Source: Devosia marina
GTDB taxonomy: Bacteria; Pseudomonadota; Alphaproteobacteria; Rhizobiales; Devosiaceae
DNA: 64,000 nucleotides
Assembly (NCBI RefSeq): GCF_009758415.1
Contig: NZ_WQRF01000001.1
Location: 1,240,001-1,304,000, forward strand
Direction: 5' to 3'
A program made the position numbers and the translations under genes. The notes under the pieces were generated by a model. It saw only the letters and a list, made by a program, of their open reading frames with translations. It had not been told where the DNA came from and ran no database searches. Shown here one piece after another: positions 29,562 through 37,828 of this stretch (positions are counted from its first letter, which is position 1; the number at the start of each line of letters is the position of its first letter).

Positions 29562-30314
29562 ATGAAAATGAACATCGCCAAGATCGCCACCATCCTGACC
29601 CTGACCGCAGCCCTGGGCGCCTGCAACACCATGGACCGCCTCGCCAGCGTCGGCCAGGCCCCCGTGCTGACCGCCATTGCCGACCCGACCACAACGGCAG
29701 GCTACCAGCCGGTGCGCATGCCCATGCCCGAGCCGATTGCCGATACCTATCAGGCCAACTCGCTCTACCGCACCTCGGCCAAGGGGTTCTTCAAGGACGA
29801 ACGCGCACACCGGGTGGGTGACATCCTGACCGTGGTCGTTACCATCGACGACACCGCCCGGATCAACAACAACACCCAGCGTTCGCGCAATTCCACCAAC
29901 AGCGCCGGCATGGGCGGCCTGTTCGGCGCAGCGTTCTCCAACGCCACCGGCGCGGCCGAACTCAATGTCGACCCGCAGGCCGCTATCGATTTCACCTCGG
30001 GCATCAAGGACGCAGGCAACGGTTCGGTCAATCGCAGCGAGGCGCTGGAAACTTCGGTCGCCGCTGTCGTCACCCAGGTTCTGCCCAATGGCAATCTTGT
30101 CATCGAAGGGCGCCAGGAAGTGCGTGTGAATTTCGAGGTGCGCGACCTGATCGTGGCCGGCATTGTCCGTCCCTCCGATATTCAGGCCAACAACACCATT
30201 CCCTCGACCAAGATCGCCGAAGCCCGCATCTCCTATGGCGGGCGCGGCCAGATCACCGACGTGCAGCAGCCCCGCTACGGCCAGCAGGCCATGGATGCGA
30301 TCCTGCCCTTCTAA
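29562..30314 (+). CDS. flgH: Flagellar L-ring lipoprotein FlgH
   Basis: Outer-membrane L-ring subunit. 250 residues with a lipoprotein signal (TLTAALGAC, lipobox cysteine near residue 21). Family phrases include SLYRTSAKGFFKDERAHRVGDILTVVVTIDD, VLPNGNLVIEGRQEVRVNFE and the end ISYGGRGQITDVQQPRYGQQ. An ATG six bases downstream is an alternative start. Last gene of the flgF operon; a terminator follows at 30459. Confidence 0.96.
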   Translation: MKMNIAKIATILTLTAALGACNTMDRLASVGQAPVLTAIADPTTTAGYQPVRMPMPEPIADTYQANSLYRTSAKGFFKDERAHRVGDILTVVVTIDDTARINNNTQRSRNSTNSAGMGGLFGAAFSNATGAAELNVDPQAAIDFTSGIKDAGNGSVNRSEALETSVAAVVTQVLPNGNLVIEGRQEVRVNFEVRDLIVAGIVRPSDIQANNTIPSTKIAEARISYGGRGQITDVQQPRYGQQAMDAILPF

Positions 30315-30458
30315 GAAAGTTTCGGTGGCGCAATCCCCATCGCGCCGCCGTTTTCCCCCGGCCAGTCCAGAATGGAGTGGCACGGCCCCAAGCGCAGAAG
30401 GCGCCGGGCCTTTTCCTGAGGGCTCCTGCTTCCCCCAAGCACGGAGCCCAATCCCCAC

Positions 30459-30494
30459 GAGGCGCAGCTTCCCCGGCTGCGCCTCACTCTTTTT
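30459..30494 (+). terminator. Terminator of the flgF-flgG-flgA-flgH operon
   Basis: Ten-base stem GAGGCGCAGC / GCTGCGCCTC with a seven-base loop, followed by ACTCTTTTT. Confidence 0.8.
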
Positions 30495-30547
30495 CATGCT
30501 CCGATCCATCCCTATGTGAGCCGCTAGGTTACACGGGGAAAGAGCAG

Positions 30548-30715
30548 ATGAACTGGGCAACGGGCATCGCAGTCGGAATTGCCATTGGTGCCGGGATCGG
30601 CGTGGCCACGGACAACATCGCCTTGGGCGTCGGCATGGGGATCGCGATCGGCGTCGCACTGGGCACCACCGGCGCCAATCGCTCCGACAAGGACCCACCC
30701 GACAGCAAGCCTTGA
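30548..30715 (+). CDS. Small glycine-zipper-like membrane protein
   Basis: 55 residues. Alternating small residues in a hydrophobic run (GIAVGIAIGAGIGVATDNIALGVGMGIAIGVALG) form glycine-zipper repeats, which favour helix packing in membranes. A polar, charged tail (NRSDKDPPDSKP) follows. GGGGAAAGAGC precedes the ATG. Located 52 bases upstream of the M32 peptidase on the same strand. Function unknown. Confidence 0.6.
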   Translation: MNWATGIAVGIAIGAGIGVATDNIALGVGMGIAIGVALGTTGANRSDKDPPDSKP

Positions 30716-30767
30716 TCCGCCCGGAGAGCTGTGGAACACATCTGCCATCCCACCTCCGGAGCCCGCC

Positions 30768-32264
30768 ATGTCCTTCCAAAAACTCGATGAACTCGGTCGC
30801 AAGCTCGAGTCGCTCGAACACGCCTTGTCCATTCTCGGTGCCGATGAAGCCACCCATATGGCGGTCGGTGGCGGCGAGAAGCGGGCCGAAGCCATGGCCA
30901 ATCTTGCCGGAATGTACCACGCCCAGGCCACTGCGCCCCAGATCGCCGACTGGATCGACACCGCCAAAAACGAAGACCTCTCCGACACGCAGAAGGCCGC
31001 ACTGGGCGAGTTCGAACGGTCCTATGTCAACGCCACATGCCTGCCGACCGAATTTGTCGAGCGGCGCACCGCCGCAACCATGCGGTCCGAACAACTCTGG
31101 CGGGATCTGCGCGCCAAGGGCGATTGGGACAGCTTCCTGCCGGCCCTCGAAGGTGTCATTGCGCTGGTGCGCGAGGAGGCGGCCTTGCGCTCGGCCGCAA
31201 CAGGCCTGGCGCCCTATGATGCGCTTATGGACCAATACGATCCGGGCAATCGCACCGCCCAGATCGACACGGTCTTTGCCGATCTGAAGACCTTTCTCAA
31301 GGACTTCGTGCCCCACGCCCTCTCGGTTCAGGAGCAACGCCTCAGCCAGCGCCCGCGCAAACCGCTCAATGCGCCCTACCCGATCGAGAAGCAGCGCGAA
31401 TTGGGCTTGGCGGCCATGCGCGCCGCCGGTTTCGACTTCACCCACGGCTCTCTTGCTGTCTCGCACCACCCCTTCTGCGGCGGCGTGCCGACCGATGTTC
31501 GCATGACCACGCGCTATCGCACCGACGAATTCCTCTCTTCGCTCATGGGCGTGCTGCATGAAACCGGCCACGCCCTTTACGAGCAGGGCCTGCCCAAGGA
31601 TTGGTCGCATTGGCCGCTGGGCAAGGCGCGCGGCATGGGCATGCATGAAAGCCAGAGCCTGTTCGTGGAAATGCAGCTCGCCCGCAGCCCCGAATTCTGG
31701 GAATTCATGCTGCCGCTGGTGCATCAGCACTTGGGCGACACCGCGATTCCCGGCTGGGAGATCGCCGATGTTCTCAATGAGGTCAACTTCGTCGAACGTG
31801 GCTATATCCGGGTCGATGCCGACGAGGTGACCTACCCGCTCCACGTCATCCTGCGCTACGAACTGGAGCAGGATCTGGTGTCTGGCAAGCTCGAGGCCAG
31901 CCAGATTCCCGAGGCCTGGGACACCAAGATGATCGAATATCTCGGCATTTCGACCATCAACGATCCCAAGGACGGCCCGATGCAGGATGTGCACTGGCCC
32001 GGCGGCGCCTTCGGCTATTTCCCCAGCTATACGCTGGGTGCCATGATCGCCGCGCAATTGTCGGCTGCCATGGAAAAAGACCTGCCTGACATGCGCGAGC
32101 AGATCCGCAAGGGCCAGTTCGGTGAAATCAATCAATGGCGCGCCGACAAGGTCTGGACCGAGGCCTCGCGCTACTCGACGCCTGAGCTGATTACCCGCGC
32201 CACCGGTGAACCGCTCAATGCGGACTACTTCAAGGCCCATCTCAAGCAGCGCTACGGCGGGTAG
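30768..32264 (+). CDS. M32 family metallo-carboxypeptidase
   Basis: Zinc carboxypeptidase of the Taq type, cytosolic, releasing C-terminal residues from peptides. 498 residues, the usual length. Zinc motif HETGH in GVLHETGHALYEQGLP, followed by MGMHESQSLFVE with the third zinc ligand; also HPFCGGVPTDVRMTTRY before it and GYFPSYTLGAMIAAQL near the end. The frame runs upstream to 30579, but it overlaps the glycine-zipper gene; the ATG at 30768 is chosen. Not flagellar by family; it interrupts the flagellar region. Confidence 0.95.
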   Translation: MSFQKLDELGRKLESLEHALSILGADEATHMAVGGGEKRAEAMANLAGMYHAQATAPQIADWIDTAKNEDLSDTQKAALGEFERSYVNATCLPTEFVERRTAATMRSEQLWRDLRAKGDWDSFLPALEGVIALVREEAALRSAATGLAPYDALMDQYDPGNRTAQIDTVFADLKTFLKDFVPHALSVQEQRLSQRPRKPLNAPYPIEKQRELGLAAMRAAGFDFTHGSLAVSHHPFCGGVPTDVRMTTRYRTDEFLSSLMGVLHETGHALYEQGLPKDWSHWPLGKARGMGMHESQSLFVEMQLARSPEFWEFMLPLVHQHLGDTAIPGWEIADVLNEVNFVERGYIRVDADEVTYPLHVILRYELEQDLVSGKLEASQIPEAWDTKMIEYLGISTINDPKDGPMQDVHWPGGAFGYFPSYTLGAMIAAQLSAAMEKDLPDMREQIRKGQFGEINQWRADKVWTEASRYSTPELITRATGEPLNADYFKAHLKQRYGG

Positions 32265-32294
32265 TATTCCGCTATCAAATTCAGACACTTACAC

Positions 32295-32330
32295 GAGGCG
32301 GCGGAATCAATTTCCGCCGCCTCCTTGATG
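32295..32330 (+). terminator. Probable terminator after the M32 peptidase
   Basis: Perfect 12-base stem GAGGCGGCGGAA / TTCCGCCGCCTC with a five-base loop; only a short T-containing tail follows. Confidence 0.6.
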
Positions 32331-32440
32331 AACGCTATCTGAACCCTTGCTTCAGTGAGTGTTCCAAATCATTCCCCTAGAACAGTCTCCATCAACGACG
32401 CGGTCGGAGGGACCGCAGCCCCAACCCAAGGAGACGACCA

Positions 32441-32875
32441 ATGATCCGCAAGCTTCTCATCACCACCCTGGCCGCCACTGTCATCGCCGGTGCCGCCGCC
32501 CCCGCCATGGCCAACAGCCTGATCATCGAGCAGTACGGTTTCGGCAATGCCGTCGGCGGAGGCCAGGCTGGCTGGAACAACACCTTCGGCGCCTATCAGA
32601 ACGGCAAGTGGAACACCGGCATTTCTAACCAGAACGGCGGCAACAACACCTCAGCCATCGGCCAGGACGGCAACAACAACTACGGCGATGTCTGGCAGGA
32701 TGGCTGGAACAATCAGGGCGGCGTCGGACAATTCGGCGACAACCACAACGCGATCCTGACCCAGGACGGCAATGGCAACACCGCCGCCGGCGTGCAGGTG
32801 GGCAATGGCTGCAATGCCAATATGGTCCAGCACGGCTCCAACAATGTCAGCGCCTTCGTTCAGGTCTGCCCGTAA
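32441..32875 (+). CDS. Curlin-repeat protein (CsgA/CsgB-like amyloid subunit)
   Basis: 144-residue secreted protein with a signal peptide (LLITTLAATVIAGAAAPAMA). The mature part is made of imperfect 16-22 residue curlin repeats built on Q-x-G-x-x-N: YQNGKWNTGISNQNGGNN, IGQDGNNNYGDVWQDGWNN, VGQFGDNHNAILTQDGNGN. Two cysteines near the end (NGC, VQVCP) are unusual for curlins and may form a disulfide. Good ribosome site (aaggagacgacc). Likely a fibre or nucleator subunit of a biofilm amyloid; no secretion channel csgG is in the window. Confidence 0.85.
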   Translation: MIRKLLITTLAATVIAGAAAPAMANSLIIEQYGFGNAVGGGQAGWNNTFGAYQNGKWNTGISNQNGGNNTSAIGQDGNNNYGDVWQDGWNNQGGVGQFGDNHNAILTQDGNGNTAAGVQVGNGCNANMVQHGSNNVSAFVQVCP

Positions 32876-32887
32876 CCCGAACGCGCC

Positions 32888-32909
32888 GGGACCGGCCAAG
32901 GCCGGTCCC
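32888..32909 (+). terminator. Intercistronic hairpin between the first curlin gene and the CsgH-like gene
   Basis: Perfect 10-base stem GGGACCGGCC / GGCCGGTCCC with a two-base loop and no T run. It could stabilise the upstream mRNA or give partial termination so that the subunit outnumbers the inhibitor. Confidence 0.55.
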
Positions 32910-32933
32910 TCCCCATTCTAAGAGGAGGACAAC

Positions 32934-33314
32934 ATGGTTCACTCCACGCTTCGCATCGGCCTTCTGGCCTTCGGCGCTCTGGCCTTGGCTGGCGCTGCCG
33001 CCCACGCCACCAGCAATGACGCCGACCTCAATTGTGGCATTTCCACCCAGACCGAACGCGGTCTGCTGGCTATTGAAGGCATTGTCGAAAGCCCCACGGC
33101 GCTCAGCGGCGAATACCGTTTCGCACTCCAAAGTCAGGGCGCTGGCGGCACCAGCAATATCAGCCAGGGCGGACGATTCTCCGTAGCACCCGGCACCCCG
33201 GTCTCGCTCGGCAAGGTGATGGTCAATGCCGGGGCATCCATCGATGTCGACTTCACCATCTCCGCCGATGGCAAGCGGCTCGATTGTTCCGCACCACTGC
33301 TCACCCATACCTGA
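32934..33314 (+). CDS. csgH: CsgH-like curli amyloid inhibitor
   Basis: 126-residue secreted protein with signal peptide (GLLAFGALALAGAAAHA). The mature part is a small beta-sandwich with the CsgH pattern: LNCGISTQTERGLLAIEGIVES, GEYRFALQSQGAGGTSNISQGG, SLGKVMVNAGASIDVDFTISADGKRLDC. Two cysteines probably form a disulfide. In alphaproteobacteria CsgH keeps curlin subunits from aggregating in the periplasm. Position between two curlin genes supports the call. Confidence 0.82.
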   Translation: MVHSTLRIGLLAFGALALAGAAAHATSNDADLNCGISTQTERGLLAIEGIVESPTALSGEYRFALQSQGAGGTSNISQGGRFSVAPGTPVSLGKVMVNAGASIDVDFTISADGKRLDCSAPLLTHT

Positions 33315-33338
33315 ACGCATACCCCATCCTTCCCCACT

Positions 33339-33365
33339 GCCCCGCTTCGGCGGGGCGTTTTTTTT
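33339..33365 (+). terminator. Terminator after the CsgH-like gene
   Basis: GCCCCGC / GCGGGGC stem with TTCG loop followed by eight T. Confidence 0.92.
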
Positions 33366-33498
33366 GCCCGGTCCCATTGGCTGAACGGTGTCTGAACGGC
33401 CCGCTCCGAACCGGTTCAGGACCGCAGAACTATGGTCAACTCAAGCGCTGGGAAGACCAGCAGCAAGGGAACGCAAACACAGTTTTTGGAGAACACAG

Positions 33499-33912
33499 AT
33501 GACCACCCGCTTCACCCGCACCATCGCTGCCACCCTCACCGCCGCCATGCTCGGCCTTACGGCAGCACCCGTCATGGCCGGCGGCCAGATCGCCATCGGC
33601 TTTGCCCCCTCCGACCCCGATCAGGCCCAGGCCCTGGGCATGGGGCTGCAGATGTTCTCGCTGATGCAGGGCCTGTCGGCCAGCGGCGCCAATGGCTACC
33701 AGAACGGCTCGGGCAATTCGGCGGGGTTCAACCAGAACGGTTCGGGCAATCATGGCCTGATCTGGCAGGAAGGCGATGGACACAACGGCACCATCAATCA
33801 GAACGGTAACAACAATAGTTGCGGCCTGTTCCAGTTTGGCGAAGCCACCAACGCGCAATGCCTGCAGAACGGCGACAATCAGAGCGGGATCACCACCGTC
33901 ATCGGCTTTTGA
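33499..33912 (+). CDS. Second curlin-repeat protein
   Basis: 137 residues with signal peptide (IAATLTAAMLGLTAAPVMA). An N-terminal segment of about 40 residues without repeats precedes curlin repeats: YQNGSGNSAGFNQNGSGNHG, IWQEGDGHNGTINQNGNNNS, LQNGDNQSG. Again a cysteine pair (SCGLF, AQCLQ). It may be the nucleator relative to the first curlin, or vice versa. Own transcript: terminators lie on both sides. A frame extension to 33388 lacks the signal peptide and is rejected. Confidence 0.82.
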   Translation: MTTRFTRTIAATLTAAMLGLTAAPVMAGGQIAIGFAPSDPDQAQALGMGLQMFSLMQGLSASGANGYQNGSGNSAGFNQNGSGNHGLIWQEGDGHNGTINQNGNNNSCGLFQFGEATNAQCLQNGDNQSGITTVIGF

Positions 33913-33936
33913 TCCAGCGGCAATCCACCACCCATG

Positions 33937-33966
33937 GCGGGGTCTTCGGGCCCCGCTTTTGCTTTT
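33937..33966 (+). terminator. Terminator after the second curlin gene
   Basis: GCGGGGTC / GGCCCCGC stem with TTCG loop and a T-rich tail. Confidence 0.85.
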
Positions 33967-34074
33967 CCCTGTCCTTGTCGAACAATCTGCGAGAAAATTT
34001 GTCGAAGCCTTCCGCCACCACTCGTCGGCTTTTCAGACAGGCCTTGGGGCCTGCGGCAAAAACAGGAGAGAAAG

Positions 34075-34497
34075 ATGCGTGTAGTCGTTTTCGTCAAAGC
34101 CACTGCGGACAGTGAAAACAGCGTCATGCCCACCACCGAATTGCTCGAGGCCATGGGCAAGTACAATGAGGAACTGATCAATGCCGGCATCATGCTGGGC
34201 GGCGACGGTCTCAAGGCGACCAAATATGCCAAGCGCGTGCATTTTTCCGGCTCGGACCGCTCGGTGATCGACGGGCCGTTTGCCGAAACCAAGGAAATTG
34301 TCGCCGGTTACTGGATCTGGGAAGTGCGTGACATGGACGAGGCCGTGGCATGGGTCAAGCGCTGCCCCAACCCCATGTTCACCGAAAGCGACATCGACAT
34401 CCGCCCGGTCTTCGAAATGTCCGATTTCGCCAGCGAGATGACACCTGAGATACAGGCCATTCACGATCGCAATGCGGAACGCACACCCGGGAGCTGA
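34075..34497 (+). CDS. YciI / DGPF-domain protein
   Basis: 140 residues with the DGPFAETKE motif (SVIDGPFAETKEIVAGYWIWEV) and MDEAVAWVKRCPNP, typical of the YciI-like family often linked to ECF sigma factors. No sigma factor is adjacent here. Strong AGGAGAG site before the ATG. Biochemical role is unknown; the fold is ferredoxin-like. Confidence 0.85.
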   Translation: MRVVVFVKATADSENSVMPTTELLEAMGKYNEELINAGIMLGGDGLKATKYAKRVHFSGSDRSVIDGPFAETKEIVAGYWIWEVRDMDEAVAWVKRCPNPMFTESDIDIRPVFEMSDFASEMTPEIQAIHDRNAERTPGS

Positions 34498-34520
34498 ATG
34501 GCGAAAGCCACGATAGACAA

Positions 34521-34545
34521 AGCCCGCATCGCTGCGGGCTTTTTC
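34521..34545. terminator. Terminator between the YciI gene and dksA
   Basis: AGCCCGCA / TGCGGGCT stem with four-base loop and five T on the plus strand; may also serve dksA on the other strand. Confidence 0.8.
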
Positions 34546-34560
34546 AGTTCAGCTCCCGGA

Positions 34561-34977
34561 CTACTCGTCGCGATAGACCTTTTCGCGACGCTCATGCAGT
34601 TCCTGGGCTTCCAGGCTCAGCGTCGCGGTCGGGCGGGCATCGAGCCGCGCCAGGCCGATCGGATCGCCGGTTTCCTCGCAATAGCCGTAGGTCCCATCGT
34701 CAATGCGCTTGAGCGCGGCATCGATCTTGGAAATCAGCTTGCGCTGGCGATCGCGGGTCCGCAATTCCAGCGAGCGATCACTTTCCGAACTGGCGCGATC
34801 TGCCATGTCCGGATGGTTCTGGCTTTCCTCCTGGAGGTTTTCGAGAGTCAGGCGGCTTTCGCGCAAGATCTCATCCTTCCAGGCGTGCAGCTTGTTCCTG
34901 AAATATTCCCGCTGACGCGGGTTCATGAACGGCTCGTCCTCGCTGGGTCGATAATCCGTAAGTTCAACCGAAGACAT
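34561..34977 (-). CDS. dksA: RNA polymerase-binding regulator DksA
   Basis: Works with ppGpp on transcription initiation. 138 residues from the ATG at 34977 (MSSVELTDYRPSEDEPFMN). Coiled-coil part with FRNKLHAWKDEILRESRLTLENLQEE and the tip region ADRASSESDRSLELRTRDRQ. The zinc-finger site keeps one cysteine (GYCEETGDPIGLARLDARPTATLSLEAQ) where E. coli has four, so zinc is probably not bound, as in some other alphaproteobacterial DksA proteins. Confidence 0.93.
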   Translation of the reverse strand: MSSVELTDYRPSEDEPFMNPRQREYFRNKLHAWKDEILRESRLTLENLQEESQNHPDMADRASSESDRSLELRTRDRQRKLISKIDAALKRIDDGTYGYCEETGDPIGLARLDARPTATLSLEAQELHERREKVYRDE

Positions 34978-35143
34978 CAGCAGACTCAACCTCCAATGCG
35001 CCCTTGGCGGCCTATATATGCGCGTCGCCGTTCCCCCGCAAGCACACAAGTTACCACTCGTTAACGCAAGAAACTGCGGCGCGTCAGGCGCATAGCGCAA
35101 AATCGGCTACAACTTGATGACGGATAGTCAAATCGTGACCCGA

Positions 35144-35599
35144 TCAAATCTGGGGATATCGCCCCAGCTTGGCCAGTTCCACCAGAACCCGCAATTCGAT
35201 ATCGTCGAGAACCCGATCCAGCTCAGGCTCCACCCGTTCGCGCAGCGTGCGCAATTGCGTCACCATGGTGTCGAGGCGCTCCGGCGCCACTCTGCCGATC
35301 AGCAGGTCCGCCTTCATGTCCTCGAGCAGGTCGAGCAGCCTTGTGCCCTTCCTGACGGCCTTGCGGCGGCTTTCGGAAAAGTCGCCATTGGCCTGCAGGG
35401 CCAGAATCGCATCGATCCCGGTGGTCGAGGTGGATGGTGCAGTCGCATTGACCCGCTGCGGCCCCTGCTCGCCGGCCGGCACAAAGGCAGGACCATTGCC
35501 CGCCTTGCCCGTCGATGACCGGCCGGCAACATTGCCACTGCGATTAGTTGCGTCGATGCGCAAAAGGCCTGACTCACTTGGCGTGTCGAATATCGGCAA
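35144..35599 (-). CDS. fliX: Flagellar assembly regulator FliX
   Basis: In Caulobacter FliX couples basal-body assembly to FlbD activity. 151 residues; the C-terminal two thirds hold the conserved part: IDAILALQANGDFSESRRKAVRKGTRLLDLLEDMK and LRERVEPELDRVLDDIELRVLVELAKLG. The first-listed start is a TTG at 35599, which would overlap a GGCA-N5-TGCC site. A second TTG at 35563 (giving MRIDATNR) is more likely because FliX proteins tend to begin with MRI-like residues. A full CtrA box lies upstream (35616-35630), as for fliX of Caulobacter. Confidence 0.85.
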   Translation of the reverse strand: MPIFDTPSESGLLRIDATNRSGNVAGRSSTGKAGNGPAFVPAGEQGPQRVNATAPSTSTTGIDAILALQANGDFSESRRKAVRKGTRLLDLLEDMKADLLIGRVAPERLDTMVTQLRTLRERVEPELDRVLDDIELRVLVELAKLGRYPQI

Positions 35600-35607
35600 A
35601 ATCTGCC
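35595..35607. promoter_or_regulatory. GGCA-N5-TGCC palindrome near the fliX start
   Basis: GGCAAAATCTGCC between fliX and flgI, about 152 bases upstream of the predicted flgI start. Confidence 0.5.
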
Positions 35608-35615
35608 CACTCGGG

Positions 35616-35630
35616 TTAACAGACCCTTAA
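35616..35630. promoter_or_regulatory. CtrA binding box upstream of fliX
   Basis: TTAACAGACCCTTAA fits TTAA-N7-TTAA exactly. In Caulobacter fliX is a CtrA-dependent early flagellar gene. Confidence 0.75.
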
Positions 35631-35637
35631 TGGGCTC

Positions 35638-35650
35638 GGCAAGAATTGCT
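35638..35650. promoter_or_regulatory. GGCA-N5-TGCC-like site upstream of flgI
   Basis: GGCAAGAATTGCT, one mismatch from the palindrome; centre about 109 bases upstream of the predicted sigma-54 start of flgI. Confidence 0.55.
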
Positions 35651-35726
35651 CGGTCACAGCATGAACCTCAGCCATAGCCCGGGCAAAATCCTTCAAAATC
35701 AATCCATTAGAGCACTGCCAATAATC

Positions 35727-35742
35727 TGGCACGGTTCTGGCA
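35727..35742 (+). promoter_or_regulatory. Sigma-54 promoter of the flgI operon
   Basis: TGGCACGGTTCTGGCA: GG and GC are 12 bases apart (35728 and 35740), and the -24 part TGGCACG is perfect. Predicted start near 35753, about 50 bases before flgI. Confidence 0.75.
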
Positions 35743-35802
35743 TTTACCTACCCGACGGTCGCCCCATTGGGATGGAGCGACATCAATCGGGGATACGAGA
35801 CC

Positions 35803-36921
35803 ATGCGCCTGATCCGCACCATTGCCGCAGCCACGCTAAGCCTTGCGCTGACCCTGTCGCCAATGGCGTCCGCGCAAGCAGCGCCGGCCCGCATCAAGGA
35901 TATCGTGGATATGGAAGGCGTCCGCGAGAACCAGCTGGTCGGCTACGGACTTGTGGTGGGCCTGAACGGCACTGGCGACAGCCTCAACAACTCCCCCTTC
36001 ACCAAGCAGTCGCTGCAATCCATGCTCGAACGGCTGGGCGTCAACACCCAGGGCGAGAACGTCCGCACGGCAAATGTTGCCGCCGTCATGGTCACCGCCA
36101 ATCTACCGCCCTTCTCCACCCAGGGCTCGCGCATGGATGTTTCGGTCGCCGCCCTGGGCGATGCCGACAGCCTGCAGGGCGGCACACTGCTGGTAACGCC
36201 GCTGCTGGGCGCCGATGGTGAAGTCTATGCCATCGCCCAGGGCCCGGTGCTGATCAACGGCTTCAGTGCCCAGGGCGACGCGGCCAGTGTCATCTCCGGC
36301 GTTCCAACCACGGGCCGGATTTCCTCGGGCGCCCTGATCGAACGCGAGATTGACTTTCACCTGGGCTCTCAGCACACGCTGCGGCTGGCCTTGCGCAATC
36401 CCGACCTGACCACCGCCCGCCGCATCGCCCTGGCCGTCAACGACTTCATCGGTGCGCCCACGGCTGTGCCGGAAGACCCGGCCACAGTGCGCCTCACCCT
36501 GCCCCGCAATTTCAACGGCAATATTGTCGACCTGCTCACCGATATCGAGCAGTTGATCGTCCAGACGGACCAGACCGCCAAGATCGTCATCGACGAGAAT
36601 TCCGGCATCATCGTCATGGGTAAGGATGTGCGCGTGTCCAGCGTGGCCGTAGCCCAGTCCAACCTCACAGTCACCATTGCCGAAAACCCCGAAGTGGTGC
36701 AGCCCAATCCGCTGACGCTCGGAGAAACCGCGGTCGAACCCAACACCAATCTCAACGTCAATCAGTCCGACACCGCCCTGCAGGTCGTCAATGAATCGGT
36801 GACCCTGCAGCAACTTGTCGATGGCCTGAACGCCCTGGGCATCTCGCCGCGCGATCTCATCGCCATTCTCCAGGCCATCAAGGCCACCGGCGCCCTGCAG
36901 GCCGAAATCGAGGTGCTGTGA
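35803..36921 (+). CDS. flgI: Flagellar P-ring protein FlgI
   Basis: Periplasmic P-ring subunit, 372 residues. Signal peptide ends near ASAQAAP. Family signatures: RIKDIVDMEGVRENQLVGYGLVVGLNGTGD, TAN-V-AAVMVTANLPPF with MDVSVAALGDADSLQGG, and the end VDGLNALGISPRDLIAILQAIKATGALQAEIEVL. ATG at 35803; the frame extends to 35767 without conservation. Its stop overlaps the next ATG (TGATG). Confidence 0.97.
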   Translation: MRLIRTIAAATLSLALTLSPMASAQAAPARIKDIVDMEGVRENQLVGYGLVVGLNGTGDSLNNSPFTKQSLQSMLERLGVNTQGENVRTANVAAVMVTANLPPFSTQGSRMDVSVAALGDADSLQGGTLLVTPLLGADGEVYAIAQGPVLINGFSAQGDAASVISGVPTTGRISSGALIEREIDFHLGSQHTLRLALRNPDLTTARRIALAVNDFIGAPTAVPEDPATVRLTLPRNFNGNIVDLLTDIEQLIVQTDQTAKIVIDENSGIIVMGKDVRVSSVAVAQSNLTVTIAENPEVVQPNPLTLGETAVEPNTNLNVNQSDTALQVVNESVTLQQLVDGLNALGISPRDLIAILQAIKATGALQAEIEVL

Positions 36922-37265
36922 TGAACACGATCAATGAAACCGGCTCCACCATCACCCCGGTCCAGATGCAGCGCATGCGCGCCCAGGCCGAGGAACTCGA
37001 GGGCGTCTTTCTCAACATGCTGACCAAGGAAATGTTCGCCACTGTCAAAAGCGACGAGAATTTCGGCGGCGGCGGCTTTGGCGAGGAAACCTGGCGCTCC
37101 ATGCAGGCCGAGCAGCTTGCCAATTCCATTGCCAGCAGCGGCGGCGTCGGCATTGCCGATGATCTGATGAGCCAGATGATTGCCGCGCAGGAAGCGGCCA
37201 ATGCCAGCCGCGCTGCCAATAGCTACAACAACAATGTCCCCAGTGCCGGAGTGTACGGAAAATGA
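36921..37265 (+). CDS. Rod-binding protein (FlgJ N-terminal domain only)
   Basis: 114 residues. The FlgJ rod-scaffold signature is present: MQRMRAQAEELEGVFLNMLTKEMF and WRSMQAEQLANSIASSGGVGIADDLMSQM. There is no C-terminal muramidase domain, as is usual in alphaproteobacteria, so wall opening must be done by a separate enzyme. Overlaps flgI by one base and flgN by four. Confidence 0.88.
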   Translation: MNTINETGSTITPVQMQRMRAQAEELEGVFLNMLTKEMFATVKSDENFGGGGFGEETWRSMQAEQLANSIASSGGVGIADDLMSQMIAAQEAANASRAANSYNNNVPSAGVYGK

Positions 37266-37729
37266 CCGCAGCCGCCCGCCTTGCCGCCCTTGACGCCCTG
37301 CCGGCCGAAGATCTGTGCCACCATGCCGAACAAGCCCTCGCGGCCCTCGTCGATGTCATGAACCAGGAAACCACCCTGCTGCGCGCCGGCCATCTCCGGC
37401 AGGCCGGGCAATTGACGCCGGACAAGACTCGCCTGGCGCAGGACTATGTCGGCTTTGCCCGCTCCATTCAGCGCCAGGCCGCGCGCCTCAATGCCGAAGC
37501 CCCCAAAGCCATGGAGCGGCTCCGTGCCGGCCATGAAAGCCTGGCCACCCAGATGGCGGAAAACCTGCGTGTGCTGGCAACCGCCAGGACGGTGACCGAA
37601 GATGTACTCACGGACGTGGCGCGCATGGTCGGCCAGCAGAACCGCGCCAGGACCTACGGGACTGCCGGCACGGTTGCCACCGACCCCAATGCATCGGCCA
37701 AGGGAATCGCGGTCAATCGCGCCCTTTAG
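37262..37729 (+). CDS. FlgN-like flagellar export chaperone
   Basis: 155 residues, almost entirely helical: DLCHHAEQALAALVDVMNQETTLLRAGHL, DKTRLAQDYVGFARSIQRQAARLNAEAPKAMERLR and ENLRVLATARTVTEDVLTDVARMV. The shape and place (after the rod-binding gene) fit the FlgN family, which chaperones hook-associated proteins FlgK and FlgL. Those are encoded about 7-9 kb downstream. Confidence 0.7.
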   Translation: MTAAARLAALDALPAEDLCHHAEQALAALVDVMNQETTLLRAGHLRQAGQLTPDKTRLAQDYVGFARSIQRQAARLNAEAPKAMERLRAGHESLATQMAENLRVLATARTVTEDVLTDVARMVGQQNRARTYGTAGTVATDPNASAKGIAVNRAL

Positions 37730-37828
37730 CCGGTGGCAATTGACTAAAATGCGCAACGCGATGGTTACGTGAGGATAAGAGCAGCAACTTAGTGTTTCCG
37801 CGAATAGGTGTATTCGGGGGACAAGGTT

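Noticed and set aside
29547..32288. 913-codon open frame on the minus strand opposite flgH and the M32 peptidase
   Set aside because: It is a shadow of high-GC genes on the other strand; its translation has no family features and it crosses two real genes and a terminator.
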